Origin: Streptomyces violaceoruber
GTDB taxonomy: Bacteria > Actinomycetota > Actinomycetes > Streptomycetales > Streptomycetaceae
Assembly (NCBI GenBank): GCA_000720805.1
Contig: JODI01000083.1
Location: 1-35,031, forward strand
Direction: 5' to 3'
Length of the DNA: 35,031 nucleotides
Part shown: positions 26,684 through 34,942 of the stretch, piece after piece
Numbering within the stretch: position 1 is the stretch's first letter
Layout: each line of letters starts with the position of its first letter
Position numbers and translations under genes: made by a program
The notes under the pieces: generated by a model
What the model was told of the DNA's origin: nothing
Databases searched by the model: none
Seen by the model: only the letters and a program-made list of their open reading frames with translations

Positions 26684-29600
26684 ATGACCGGCTTTCCCAG
26701 GGAGCGCGCGTCCGGGCTCGGCGACGGAGGTCCCGTATCGGGGTCGTCGCCTCCTTCGGCGTTCTCCGAGTCCGTCGAGTACGCGCGTGAGCAACGGACG
26801 CGGGTCCCCGCCGACCTGGAACCGACCGCACCGGCCCGCGTCGACCCGTACGCCGAGGAACACGCCGCGCCGCGCTGGCAGGAGGTCGCCGACGCGGTGT
26901 GGCTCGCCGCGTACTGGTCCCGCCACGGCCGCCCGGCCCGCGCCGGCGGGCACCCCGGCCCGGCCGCCCCCACCGCGGTCGCGGAAGCCGGCCCTGCCCC
27001 GCACACCGACGACACCGACGAGGACGTACGACGCCCCGACCCGCCCCGGACGGATCAGGCCGGCGACGAGAGCTCCACCGTCCCTTCGGTCGCCGACTTC
27101 GATCGGCCCGCGCCGCGCACGCTCCCGTACCTCACCGACTTCGCGGACCTCAGGGATCTCCCCCCGCTTCCCCAGCCCCCGGACACCGTCCTCGCGCCCA
27201 ACGGCGGCGCCCACGGCGGCCCGTCCGCCGGGGCCCGGCGGTTACGGGATCCCGACGGCCCCTACGCACTGCACGTGGGGCTTCCGCTGCTGCCCGCCGA
27301 CGAGACGCCCGCACAGGGACCGGGCCGGGCCACCGCCCTGCTCGCACGGGCACTGCACCGGCTGGCCCGGCGCATCCCCTCCCGCGACACCCTCGAACTC
27401 GACGAAGAGACCACCGCCGAGCAGGGAGTCGTCGACGGCATGTGGCTGCCCTTCCTCCGCCCGGCCCGCACCGCCGTCTTCGACCTGGTGGTGCTCATCG
27501 ACGACGCGCCCACCATGCGGATCTGGGAGGACGCCGCCACCCGCCTCGCCGAGGCCGCCGAACACAGCGGCGCCTTCCGCGGCGTGCGCACGGTCCGGGT
27601 GACCGTCCCCCGCACCGGAACCGCCACCCTGCGCCGGACCGCGGGCCGGCCCGCCGCCGACCCCGCGGAGCTCCTCGACGGACGCGGTGACCGGGTCTTC
27701 CTCGTCGTCACCGACGGCCTCGCGCACGGCTGGGCCGCGCCGGCCGCCGACGACCTGCTCGGCCGGCTCGCCCACGCCGGCCCCACCGCGCTCGTCCACC
27801 TGCTGCCGCCGCACCTGCGCCACCGCACCTCCCTCTACCCGTACCAGGCGGTCCTGGAGGCCGGCGGTTTCGGTGCCCCCAACAATGGTCTGGCGCACTG
27901 GGCGCCGCCCGGCGGCCCCGACCCGCTGCGGCCGCTGCCCGCCGCCGGTGACGGCTCCGTCCCGGTGCCGGTCCTCTCCATGAAGGCCGGCTCCGTCGCC
28001 GCCTGGGCCGACCTCGTCACCGGGGAGCGGGGAGTACGCCGCTCCCTGCCGGTCGTCCTGGCCGGAGCCCTCACCAAGGGCGCCCCCGCCCCCGGTCTGC
28101 GTGCCCCGCGTTTCCCGCGCGCCGCCACCGCCGCCGTACGCCGCTTCTGCACCCTCGCCACCCCGGCCGCGCGTCGGCTCGCCACTCAACTGGCCGCCAT
28201 TCCGTTCGAGTTCGACCTGATGGAACAGCTGCGCCGGCGCACCATGCCGGAGACCGGCCCCGACCACCTCGCCGAGATCCTGATGGGCGGGCTGATCGAC
28301 TGGGACAGCGGCGGTGAGGGCCGTCCCGAGTTCGCCGACGGGGTCCGCGAGGCGTTGCTCGCCACCACCACCCGTAGCCAACTCGCCCGTACCGTCAGCG
28401 TGGTGGGCGACCTGCCCGCCGCCGGCGAACGGGGTGTCGCGCTGCGCGCCGCCCTGCGCGATCCGCTCGGCGCCCGGCTGCCCGACCCGGCGGAACGCGG
28501 CTGGGCGCGCAGCGAACTCGCCGTGATGCGCGCGCTGTCGGGGCCCTACTCCGAGCGCGCCAAGCGCATCGAACCCAACGTCTCCCAGCTCGTAGCCGGT
28601 ACGGCCGAACGGGTGGGCGCCGGTTTGGCGGCCGGTACACCCACTGAGGTGAACCGGCCGGGCGACACGAAATCGCCCGGTGGAACGGGCACTGTTCCAG
28701 CGTCGAACAATTCCGACGAAACTGGAGAATCCGTGCCGAGCCCGGTAATCGACGCGACCCGCAACAATGCCTCGGAGGACGAGCAGCTCATGACGAGCAC
28801 CACGACCACCACGCCCGCCATCATGGTGAACGTTCCGCTGCGGAACACCTCGTTCGTCGGCCGGCAGGCGCTGCTCAGGGCCGTGGAGGAGCAGCTCGGC
28901 GCCCAGGACACCGCGGCGGTGCTGCCGCACGCGCTGCACGGACTGGGCGGCGTCGGGAAGTCCCAGCTGGCGCTCGAGTACATCTACACCCACCAGCGCG
29001 ACTACAAGGTGATCTGCTGGATCCCCGCCGAGCGCGAGAGCCTCATCCTCGCGGCGCTCAGCACGCTCGCCGCCCAGCTGGGTGTCGCCCCGACGTCGCA
29101 GGAGAGCGTGGGCGCCCCGGCCGCCAACACGGCCGTGCCCGCCGTCCTGGAAGCCCTGCGTACGGGGGCGCCGTACGACAACTGGCTGCTGGTCTTCGAC
29201 AACGCCGAGGACATCGACGTGGCGCGGAGGTACTTCCCGCCCAACGGCCCCGGGAAGGTCATCGTCACCTCCCGCAACCGTGCCTGGGAGCGGGTGGCCA
29301 CGCCGCTGCCGGTGAACGTCTTCGAGCGCGAGGAGTCCGTCGAGCTGCTCCAGAAGCGCTCCCCGGACCTGTCCGACGAGGACGCCGACCGGCTCGCCGA
29401 GGCGCTGGGCGACCTGCCGCTCGCGGTGGAGCAGGCGGGCGCCTGGCGAGCCGTCACCGGCATGCTGGTCCAGGAGTACCTGGACCTGCTCCAGCAGCGC
29501 AGCCTGGAGATCCTCGAACTCGACAAGACCCCCGACTACCCGACGTCCGTGGCGGCCGCGTGGGACATCTCGCTGACGCGGATCGCGGAGAGCAACCCGG

Positions 29601-31312
29601 GGGCGCGGCAGCTCCTCGACATCTGCGCGAGCATGGCCCCTGAGCCCATCCCGCGGTCCGTGCTGCGCGGCGGCCGCGGCGTCAGCATCACGCCCGACGT
29701 CGACCCGCTGCTGCGCGAGTCGATCAAACTGAACCGCGCGATCCGCGACCTCAGCCAGTTCTCCCTGGTGAAGGTGGACCCGCGGACCAACACCCTGCAG
29801 ATGCACCGCCTGCTGCAGACCGTGCTCCTGGCCAAGCTGGGCCCCGAGGAGCGGGAGAGCATGCGCGGTGCCGCCCACCAGCTGCTGTCGGTGGCCAAAC
29901 CCGGCAGCTACTCCTCGTCCCTGGAATGGCGCGCCTACCAGGACCTGCTGCCGCACGTCCTCGCCTCGCAGGCGGTGACCAGCACCGACGACTGGGTGCG
30001 CGAGCTGGTCTACGACACGGTGCTGTTCCTCTACTACTGGGGTGACCACACCGGTGCCGCGGACTTCGGCCGCCAGGCCTGGAACGCCTGGCTCGCGGCC
30101 TCCGGCGAGGAGGACATCTACGTCATCCGGATGTCGAAGCGGTTCGCGTTCCTGCTGCGCCAGATCGGTCAGGTCGCCGAGTCCATCCCGCTCACCGAGA
30201 AGGCGCTCGAGGTCTCCCGGAACATCCAGGTCGAGGCCGAGGAGATGATCGACTCCCTGTGCGACATGGCCGACGCCCGCCGCTACCAGGGCCGGTTCGA
30301 GGAGGCCCGGGACCTGGGGCAGGAGGCCACCGAGCTGGCACGTCCCCAGTTCGGCGCGGAGGACCCGACCACCCTGCGTGCCGTCCACAGCTGGGGCGTC
30401 GACCTGCGCCTGTGCGGTCAGTTCCAGGACGCCCTGGTGCTGGACCAGGAGAACGCCCGGCTGCGGGACCAGATGTTCGGCCCCTCCAACTTCCTCACCC
30501 TCAACTCCCTCAACGCCCTCTCCATCGACATGCGGGAGAGCGGCGACTATCCGGGGGCCCGCGACTTCCAGGAGGACGCCTACCGCCGGGCACGGACCGC
30601 GCTCGGTGAGGAGCACCCGCTGACCCTGCGCATCGCCCGCAACCTCGCCGTCTGCCGGCGCCGCGACGGGGCGCTGGGCGAGGCGCGCAAACTCTCCGAG
30701 GACACGCTGCGGAGTTTCGTCGCACGCTATGGGGCCGAGCACTTCGACTCCGTGTCCACGGCGCTCAACTACTCCATCGACCTGCGCCTCGCGGGGGACC
30801 TCGACAACGCCCGCAAGCAGGGCGAGGAGGCCGCCGAGCGCTACGGCAGGCGCCTGGGCCGGGAGCACGCGTACACCCTGCTGAGCAAGGCCAACCTCGC
30901 CGCCACCTTGCGCGCGCTGGGCGCGCTCGACGACGCCGGGGAGCTGGAGGACGCGGCGGCCGCGGTCCTGACCGAGACGATCGGGCCCCGGCACGTCACC
31001 ACCCTGACCGTCGCCATCGGCCAGGGCAACACGGCCTACGCCCGTCTCGACTTCGAACGGGCGCACCGGATCGACGAGGCCAACCTCCCCCTGCTGACCG
31101 AGGCCGCGGGCGAGGACCACCCGCTCACCCTGTCCCTGACCGCGAATCTCGCCCTCGACCTGCGCGGCCTGGGCCGCGGTGCCGAGGCCGACGAACTCCA
31201 GCGCAAGGCCGTGGAGGGCTTCACGCGGGTGGTCCGCGTCGACCACCCCTGGCTCCTCGCAGCCCGCCAGCGCCGCCGCATCGAGTGCGACATGGCCCCG
31301 ATGCCGCTGTAG
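26684..31312 (+). CDS. vWA-like (SAV_2336-type) / NB-ARC / TPR fusion protein
   Basis: A 1542-residue multidomain protein. Residues about 230-500 hold a SAV_2336-type vWA-like module: DLVVLIDDAPTMRIWED has Asp273-Asp274-Ala-Pro-Thr277, an altered metal site in place of DxSxS, and DRVFLVVTDGLAHGW follows. A helical region and an Asn/Ser-rich linker (about 655-705) lead to an NB-ARC STAND NTPase. It has FVGRQALLRAVE, Walker A GLGGVGKSQ (Lys759), Walker B LLVFDNAED, VIVTSRNR and LPLAVEQAGAW. About eight to ten TPR-like repeats fill the C-terminal 500 residues. The NB-ARC/TPR part looks like the TPR protein annotated in FxSxx-COOH systems. It occupies the vWA slot next to MoxR and is probably a sensor or scaffold; a perfect hairpin follows it. 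Confidence 0.88.
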   Translation: MTGFPRERASGLGDGGPVSGSSPPSAFSESVEYAREQRTRVPADLEPTAPARVDPYAEEHAAPRWQEVADAVWLAAYWSRHGRPARAGGHPGPAAPTAVAEAGPAPHTDDTDEDVRRPDPPRTDQAGDESSTVPSVADFDRPAPRTLPYLTDFADLRDLPPLPQPPDTVLAPNGGAHGGPSAGARRLRDPDGPYALHVGLPLLPADETPAQGPGRATALLARALHRLARRIPSRDTLELDEETTAEQGVVDGMWLPFLRPARTAVFDLVVLIDDAPTMRIWEDAATRLAEAAEHSGAFRGVRTVRVTVPRTGTATLRRTAGRPAADPAELLDGRGDRVFLVVTDGLAHGWAAPAADDLLGRLAHAGPTALVHLLPPHLRHRTSLYPYQAVLEAGGFGAPNNGLAHWAPPGGPDPLRPLPAAGDGSVPVPVLSMKAGSVAAWADLVTGERGVRRSLPVVLAGALTKGAPAPGLRAPRFPRAATAAVRRFCTLATPAARRLATQLAAIPFEFDLMEQLRRRTMPETGPDHLAEILMGGLIDWDSGGEGRPEFADGVREALLATTTRSQLARTVSVVGDLPAAGERGVALRAALRDPLGARLPDPAERGWARSELAVMRALSGPYSERAKRIEPNVSQLVAGTAERVGAGLAAGTPTEVNRPGDTKSPGGTGTVPASNNSDETGESVPSPVIDATRNNASEDEQLMTSTTTTTPAIMVNVPLRNTSFVGRQALLRAVEEQLGAQDTAAVLPHALHGLGGVGKSQLALEYIYTHQRDYKVICWIPAERESLILAALSTLAAQLGVAPTSQESVGAPAANTAVPAVLEALRTGAPYDNWLLVFDNAEDIDVARRYFPPNGPGKVIVTSRNRAWERVATPLPVNVFEREESVELLQKRSPDLSDEDADRLAEALGDLPLAVEQAGAWRAVTGMLVQEYLDLLQQRSLEILELDKTPDYPTSVAAAWDISLTRIAESNPGARQLLDICASMAPEPIPRSVLRGGRGVSITPDVDPLLRESIKLNRAIRDLSQFSLVKVDPRTNTLQMHRLLQTVLLAKLGPEERESMRGAAHQLLSVAKPGSYSSSLEWRAYQDLLPHVLASQAVTSTDDWVRELVYDTVLFLYYWGDHTGAADFGRQAWNAWLAASGEEDIYVIRMSKRFAFLLRQIGQVAESIPLTEKALEVSRNIQVEAEEMIDSLCDMADARRYQGRFEEARDLGQEATELARPQFGAEDPTTLRAVHSWGVDLRLCGQFQDALVLDQENARLRDQMFGPSNFLTLNSLNALSIDMRESGDYPGARDFQEDAYRRARTALGEEHPLTLRIARNLAVCRRRDGALGEARKLSEDTLRSFVARYGAEHFDSVSTALNYSIDLRLAGDLDNARKQGEEAAERYGRRLGREHAYTLLSKANLAATLRALGALDDAGELEDAAAAVLTETIGPRHVTTLTVAIGQGNTAYARLDFERAHRIDEANLPLLTEAAGEDHPLTLSLTANLALDLRGLGRGAEADELQRKAVEGFTRVVRVDHPWLLAARQRRRIECDMAPMPL

Positions 31313-31339
31313 CCGTCCCGGCGAGCGGGCGGGACGGCT
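31311..31339. terminator. perfect hairpin at the end of the VMAP operon
   Basis: AGCCGTCCCG (31311-31320) and CGGGACGGCT (31330-31339) pair perfectly around a 9-nt loop. The left arm includes the last two bases of the TAG stop. A likely terminator that separates the three-gene operon from the kinase gene. Confidence 0.7.
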
Positions 31340-31539
31340 GCCGTTGGGACGGGGACCGTGCCGTCACCGGCGCCCTCGGCGCGCGGGTTCGCGGGTACGG
31401 GATCTGCCGTGCCCGAGGTGCCCGGGGTGCTCGGGCCTGCGGTACGGGAGTCCGACGTGCGGCAGGCGCCTGCACCGGGGTCGCCTCGGCGGACGTCGCG
31501 GTCGTGGTGCCGGCCGCGTCCGCGCACGACAACGCCGCC

Positions 31540-31800
31540 GGTCGCGAAGCTGCCGGACCATCCGGCCTACCGGCAGATCATGGCGGTGTTCGCCGCGGCC
31601 GACGCCCCGCCGCGGCCGACGCCCCGCCGCGGCCGACGCCCCGCCGCGGCCGACGCCCCGCCGCGGGCGCGGGCGGTCTGCGAGGCGATGGCTCCGGAGA
31701 TCACGCCCAGCAACGTCAACAACGTCCGGCCGAAGCTCAAGCGGCTGGTCGAACGCGGCAGCCCAGACCGACCAACACCGTTCGAGGCAGGCGCGGTGAA
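31540..31800 (+). pseudogene. remnant with a winged-helix-like C-terminal motif
   Basis: The 612-bp space between the vWA/NB-ARC gene and the kinase gene has no convincing intact gene. One frame contains VAKLPDHPAYRQIMAVF, then AVCEAMAPEITPSNVNNVRPK and LKRLVERG, a pattern like a small winged-helix segment I have seen at the end of unnamed Streptomyces proteins. The sequence on both sides is not protein-like, and a 17-bp repeat has expanded inside it. The frame stays open into the kinase gene, but the link region has poor codon use, so I treat it as a decayed fragment and not as part of the kinase. Confidence 0.45.
31592..31659. repeat. 17-bp tandem repeat, four perfect copies
   Basis: GCCGCGGCCGACGCCCC occurs four times head to tail, followed by a partial GCCGCGGG. 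Three extra copies equal 51 bp, so the inserted units leave the surrounding frame unchanged while each copy is read in a different frame. Confidence 0.9.
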
Positions 31801-31924
31801 CAGGAATGGATCCACGACCCACTCCCGCTCACTGTGGGGGAACGGTACTTTGCCGTCCACGGGCTCTTCATCCGGTCTGCCCACAGGGCGGGATGTCGGC
31901 CGATCGACAGCTCCGGGGGTCTGT

Positions 31925-34711
31925 ATGCGTTGGATCGGCAAGCGACGGAACGGCACTCCGGAGTCCGGTGAGTCGGCGGCCGAGGTGGTCGCGCGGTTGC
32001 GGGAGGGCAGTGCCTCGGCCGAGCAGGACGGTCGGCAGGGCAGGCCCGGCAAGGCGGTGAAGCGGTACCGCGAACTGGTCGTTCGTGCGACGGCCGCGCC
32101 CGGCCCCGACGACCCCGCCACCCTGGCCCTGCGGCACCAACTCGCCCACTGGACAGGGGAGTCGGGCGACCCGGAGGGCGCGGTGCAGCTGTTCGCGCAG
32201 CTCCTCTCCGACCGTGAGCGGCTCCAGGGGCCCCGGCATCAGGACACCGGCCTGGCCCGCCACCAGCTCGCGCACTGGCACGGCCGGGCAGGGCGGGCCG
32301 AGGAAGCCGTACGCCGTTACGAGGAGATGCACCGCTCGGCCGAGGAGGAGGACCGTACCGAGGCCGCGCTCAACCTGCTCTGCGACATGGGCCACTGGCA
32401 GCAGCAGGCCGGCGACAACGCGGCCGCGCTGCGCACCTTCACCCGGATGCTGAAGACCGCCGAGGGCGAGCTCGGTTCGCAGCACCGGCTCACCGGTATC
32501 GCCCGACAGCGTTATGCCGAACTCGCCGGCGGGCTGCCCTTCGGTCATGAGCGGGGGCACGACAGCCTGGAGGGGCTCGTCGCGGCGGCCGCGGAGATCG
32601 AGCGGAGCGGTGACCTGCGGAGGGCCGCCCGCATGTACGGTCAAATAGCGGAGAAATGTGAGGAGCTGTACGGCGCGGGCAGTGACCGGACGCTCGGCGC
32701 GCTGGTGTCGCAGGCGAAGGTGGCCATGCAGACGGATGACCCAGAAGGCCTGGCCGACGCCGTTGTCTGTTTCGGGAAAGTGCTCGCGTGCATGGAGCTA
32801 CGGGGAGAGGGCCCGGGTTCTCCCGAGTACGACACGCTGTCCCAGCAACGCGATGGACTCACTCGGGCAGCCGGGACGACGGAATTGCACATCGGCGACA
32901 CGGCGGGAACCCTGCTCGCCAGGCAGGTGGAGGCGGCACCCGCCACGGCCTTCGGGTTGCTGGCACGCGAAGCCCGCGCCCGGCATATCGCCCGGGTCTT
33001 CCCGGTCAGCGGTGATACCGATGACACGCGACCGCACCGGGTCAGCGTCGCGCAGTGGCGCACCGTGATCCAGCACGTGGCCGACCAGGGGTGCGAGGCC
33101 CGCGCCTTCTACTTCGCCCGTGCGGACCGCCGGCCGATACCCGAGGAGGTCGCTCTGTGCGAGCGGCTGGGGCTGCTCGGCGTCTACGTCTCCAGTGAGG
33201 GCGCCGGCAATGTCAACGTGCAGGCTTACTCCTTCCGGGACGGCACGGCCCATTCGGTGTCGCTCGTCGTGGTGGACGACGAGCCGGCGGAGCCGGAACC
33301 CGCCCCCGCGCGTGCCCAGGGTGGTCCCACCGACGTCCATGCCGAAGCCGAGGCCCTGGGGGAGTGGAGGCAGGTGGCGCGGGCCACGTCCGCGCGGACG
33401 ATGGAGGATCCGGCGGCCTTCGGTCCCTACGAGGTCCTGGAGCGCGTCGGGGAGGGCGGGTTCGGTCGCGTCTACCTCTGTCAGGATCCGGACGGCGTCA
33501 TGGTGGCGGTCAAGACCCTGCACGCGGAGTACGCGGCCGACTCCTCGATCCGGGAGGGGTTCACGCACGAGGTGCACGCGGCCCGGCGGGTCAGCGGCCG
33601 GTTCACCGTGCCCGTGATCGCCGCCGACACCAGCGGCGAGACCCCCTGGATGGCCGTGCCGTTCGTGGCCGCGCCCTCGCTGCAGGAGGTGGCCGAGCGG
33701 TGCGGCGCCCTGGATACCGACACCGTCCGCGTCATCGGTGCGGGCATTGCCTCCGCGCTCAGCGCCATTCACGCCGAGGGCATCGTGCATCTCGACCTCA
33801 AACCCGCGAACGTGCTGCTGACCGAGGACGGACCCCGGGTCATCGACTTCGGTATCGCGCAGATCGAGCGGCTGACCGAGCCCCGGAGCGGGTTCGCCGG
33901 TACGTACGCCTACGCCTCGCCGGAACAGATCCGGGAGCACCAGCAGTTCACCCCGGCCAGTGACGTGTTCTCCCTCGGTACGCTCCTCGCCCGCCTCGCC
34001 CTGGGGCGCCTTCCCTGGGGCAGGAAGGTTCTCGCCGTGATGAGCAACATCTGCGACGGCACGCCCGACCTGGGGGGTCTGCCCGCCGAACTGGAGCAGG
34101 TGGTGCGGTCGTGTCTGCGGGCCGATCCGGCCCGGCGGCCGACCCCTGCCGAGGTCGCCGCGGCCCTCGCGGTCGGCCCTGCGGGCGCACCCCTCGGACC
34201 GGAGGCGGAACGCTGGGCCCGGCCGCCCCTGCCCGCCGAGGCAACGACCCTCATCCGCGAGCACGCCGCTCTCCCGGCCACCCGCCGCTTCGAGACGCTC
34301 GTCCACACTCGGCTCGAAAAGCCGGACGACACCACGGTCGCCGCACGGCCGGCGACGGGCGGCGACACCAGTGACACACCACCCGAGGCCCGCACCCCCG
34401 ACACCGCGGCCCGGGACCTCGAAGCCCAAGTCCTCGCCTGGGAACGCGAAGGCGGCTCGAAGCCGACCGACCAGGTACGCCGGGAATGCGGCGCCTTCGC
34501 CGCGGAGGCGCGCTCCCGGCTCGGCGAGGACCACCCCCTGGCCCTGCGCCTCAAGGTCTCCCACGCCATGCTCGGCTGCGACGGGACAAGCGGAACGGCT
34601 TACGCCGAACGCGTCGTGGACGAGGTCGCCGTACGTCTCGGTGACGGCCATCCCACGGTCCGGGACGCTCGTACGCTGCTGGCGGCGCTGAGGTCCGCCC
34701 AGCCGGGCTGA
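31925..34711 (+). CDS. TPR protein with unassigned middle domain and non-RD Ser/Thr kinase domain
   Basis: A 928-residue protein counted from ATG 31925, which has GGGGG about 5 nt upstream; the frame is open back to 31358 but upstream sequence looks non-coding. Residues about 30-300 are TPR-like repeats (LALRHQLAHWTGESGD, LARHQLAHWHGRAGR). Residues about 318-455 form a domain I cannot assign, with ARAFYFARADRRPIPEE and LGLLGVYVSS. The kinase domain (about 498-755) has GEGGFGRVYL, Lys530, HLDLKPANVLL with catalytic Asp624, Asp641 in DFG, and YASPEQ. His-Leu-Asp replaces His-Arg-Asp, a non-RD kinase. A helical tail carries another TPR-like unit. No membrane segment is present, unlike PASTA kinases, so it is cytosolic. 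It probably works with the upstream system. Confidence 0.85.
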   Translation: MRWIGKRRNGTPESGESAAEVVARLREGSASAEQDGRQGRPGKAVKRYRELVVRATAAPGPDDPATLALRHQLAHWTGESGDPEGAVQLFAQLLSDRERLQGPRHQDTGLARHQLAHWHGRAGRAEEAVRRYEEMHRSAEEEDRTEAALNLLCDMGHWQQQAGDNAAALRTFTRMLKTAEGELGSQHRLTGIARQRYAELAGGLPFGHERGHDSLEGLVAAAAEIERSGDLRRAARMYGQIAEKCEELYGAGSDRTLGALVSQAKVAMQTDDPEGLADAVVCFGKVLACMELRGEGPGSPEYDTLSQQRDGLTRAAGTTELHIGDTAGTLLARQVEAAPATAFGLLAREARARHIARVFPVSGDTDDTRPHRVSVAQWRTVIQHVADQGCEARAFYFARADRRPIPEEVALCERLGLLGVYVSSEGAGNVNVQAYSFRDGTAHSVSLVVVDDEPAEPEPAPARAQGGPTDVHAEAEALGEWRQVARATSARTMEDPAAFGPYEVLERVGEGGFGRVYLCQDPDGVMVAVKTLHAEYAADSSIREGFTHEVHAARRVSGRFTVPVIAADTSGETPWMAVPFVAAPSLQEVAERCGALDTDTVRVIGAGIASALSAIHAEGIVHLDLKPANVLLTEDGPRVIDFGIAQIERLTEPRSGFAGTYAYASPEQIREHQQFTPASDVFSLGTLLARLALGRLPWGRKVLAVMSNICDGTPDLGGLPAELEQVVRSCLRADPARRPTPAEVAAALAVGPAGAPLGPEAERWARPPLPAEATTLIREHAALPATRRFETLVHTRLEKPDDTTVAARPATGGDTSDTPPEARTPDTAARDLEAQVLAWEREGGSKPTDQVRRECGAFAAEARSRLGEDHPLALRLKVSHAMLGCDGTSGTAYAERVVDEVAVRLGDGHPTVRDARTLLAALRSAQPG

Positions 34712-34732
34712 GAGCCGCGTGCCACGGCCTGC

Positions 34733-34894
34733 TTCGATCAACTCGTTCTTCTTGCACCGCACTTGATCACGCGGCGTCTCCGCGGGCATGAGGGTGAGGT
34801 CTGCGGTGTGGTCGACGGGGAAGTCGAGGGTTGCCAGCTGGGCGAACAGGTCGGCGGCGTCCTGGCCGATCGCGGGCGGGCACTCGGCCGGCAC
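34733..34894 (-). pseudogene. short unassigned coding remnant
   Basis: On the minus strand a GTG at 34894 opens a protein-like stretch (PPAIGQDAADLFAQLATLDF, then LTLMPAETPRDQVRCKKNEL and IEAGRGTRL). After that the frame runs antisense into the end of the kinase gene with no natural end. The composition is convincing for about 50 residues only. I do not recognise the family. It looks like a fragment left by rearrangement, comparable to the debris at the left edge. Confidence 0.35.
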
Positions 34895-34942
34895 TGGGAC
34901 GAACGCTGGAGCAGGAACTCGCCCGCCTGGAGTCGCTGCCCC

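Noticed and set aside
27242..31246. 1334-codon minus-strand open frame opposite the vWA/NB-ARC/TPR gene
   Set aside because: Antisense shadow; the plus strand shows clear NB-ARC motifs and TPRs.
31358..31924. Upstream extension of the kinase gene from a GTG at 31358
   Set aside because: The frame is open, but the added 189 residues include a repeat expansion and non-protein-like sequence, and ATG 31925 has a plausible ribosome site just before the TPR region.
23839..34711. FxsA-type precursor peptide or radical SAM maturase of an FxSxx-COOH system
   Set aside because: The NB-ARC/TPR protein resembles the TPR component of those systems, but I found no short peptide ending in F-x-S-x-x and no CxxxCxxC maturase in the window.
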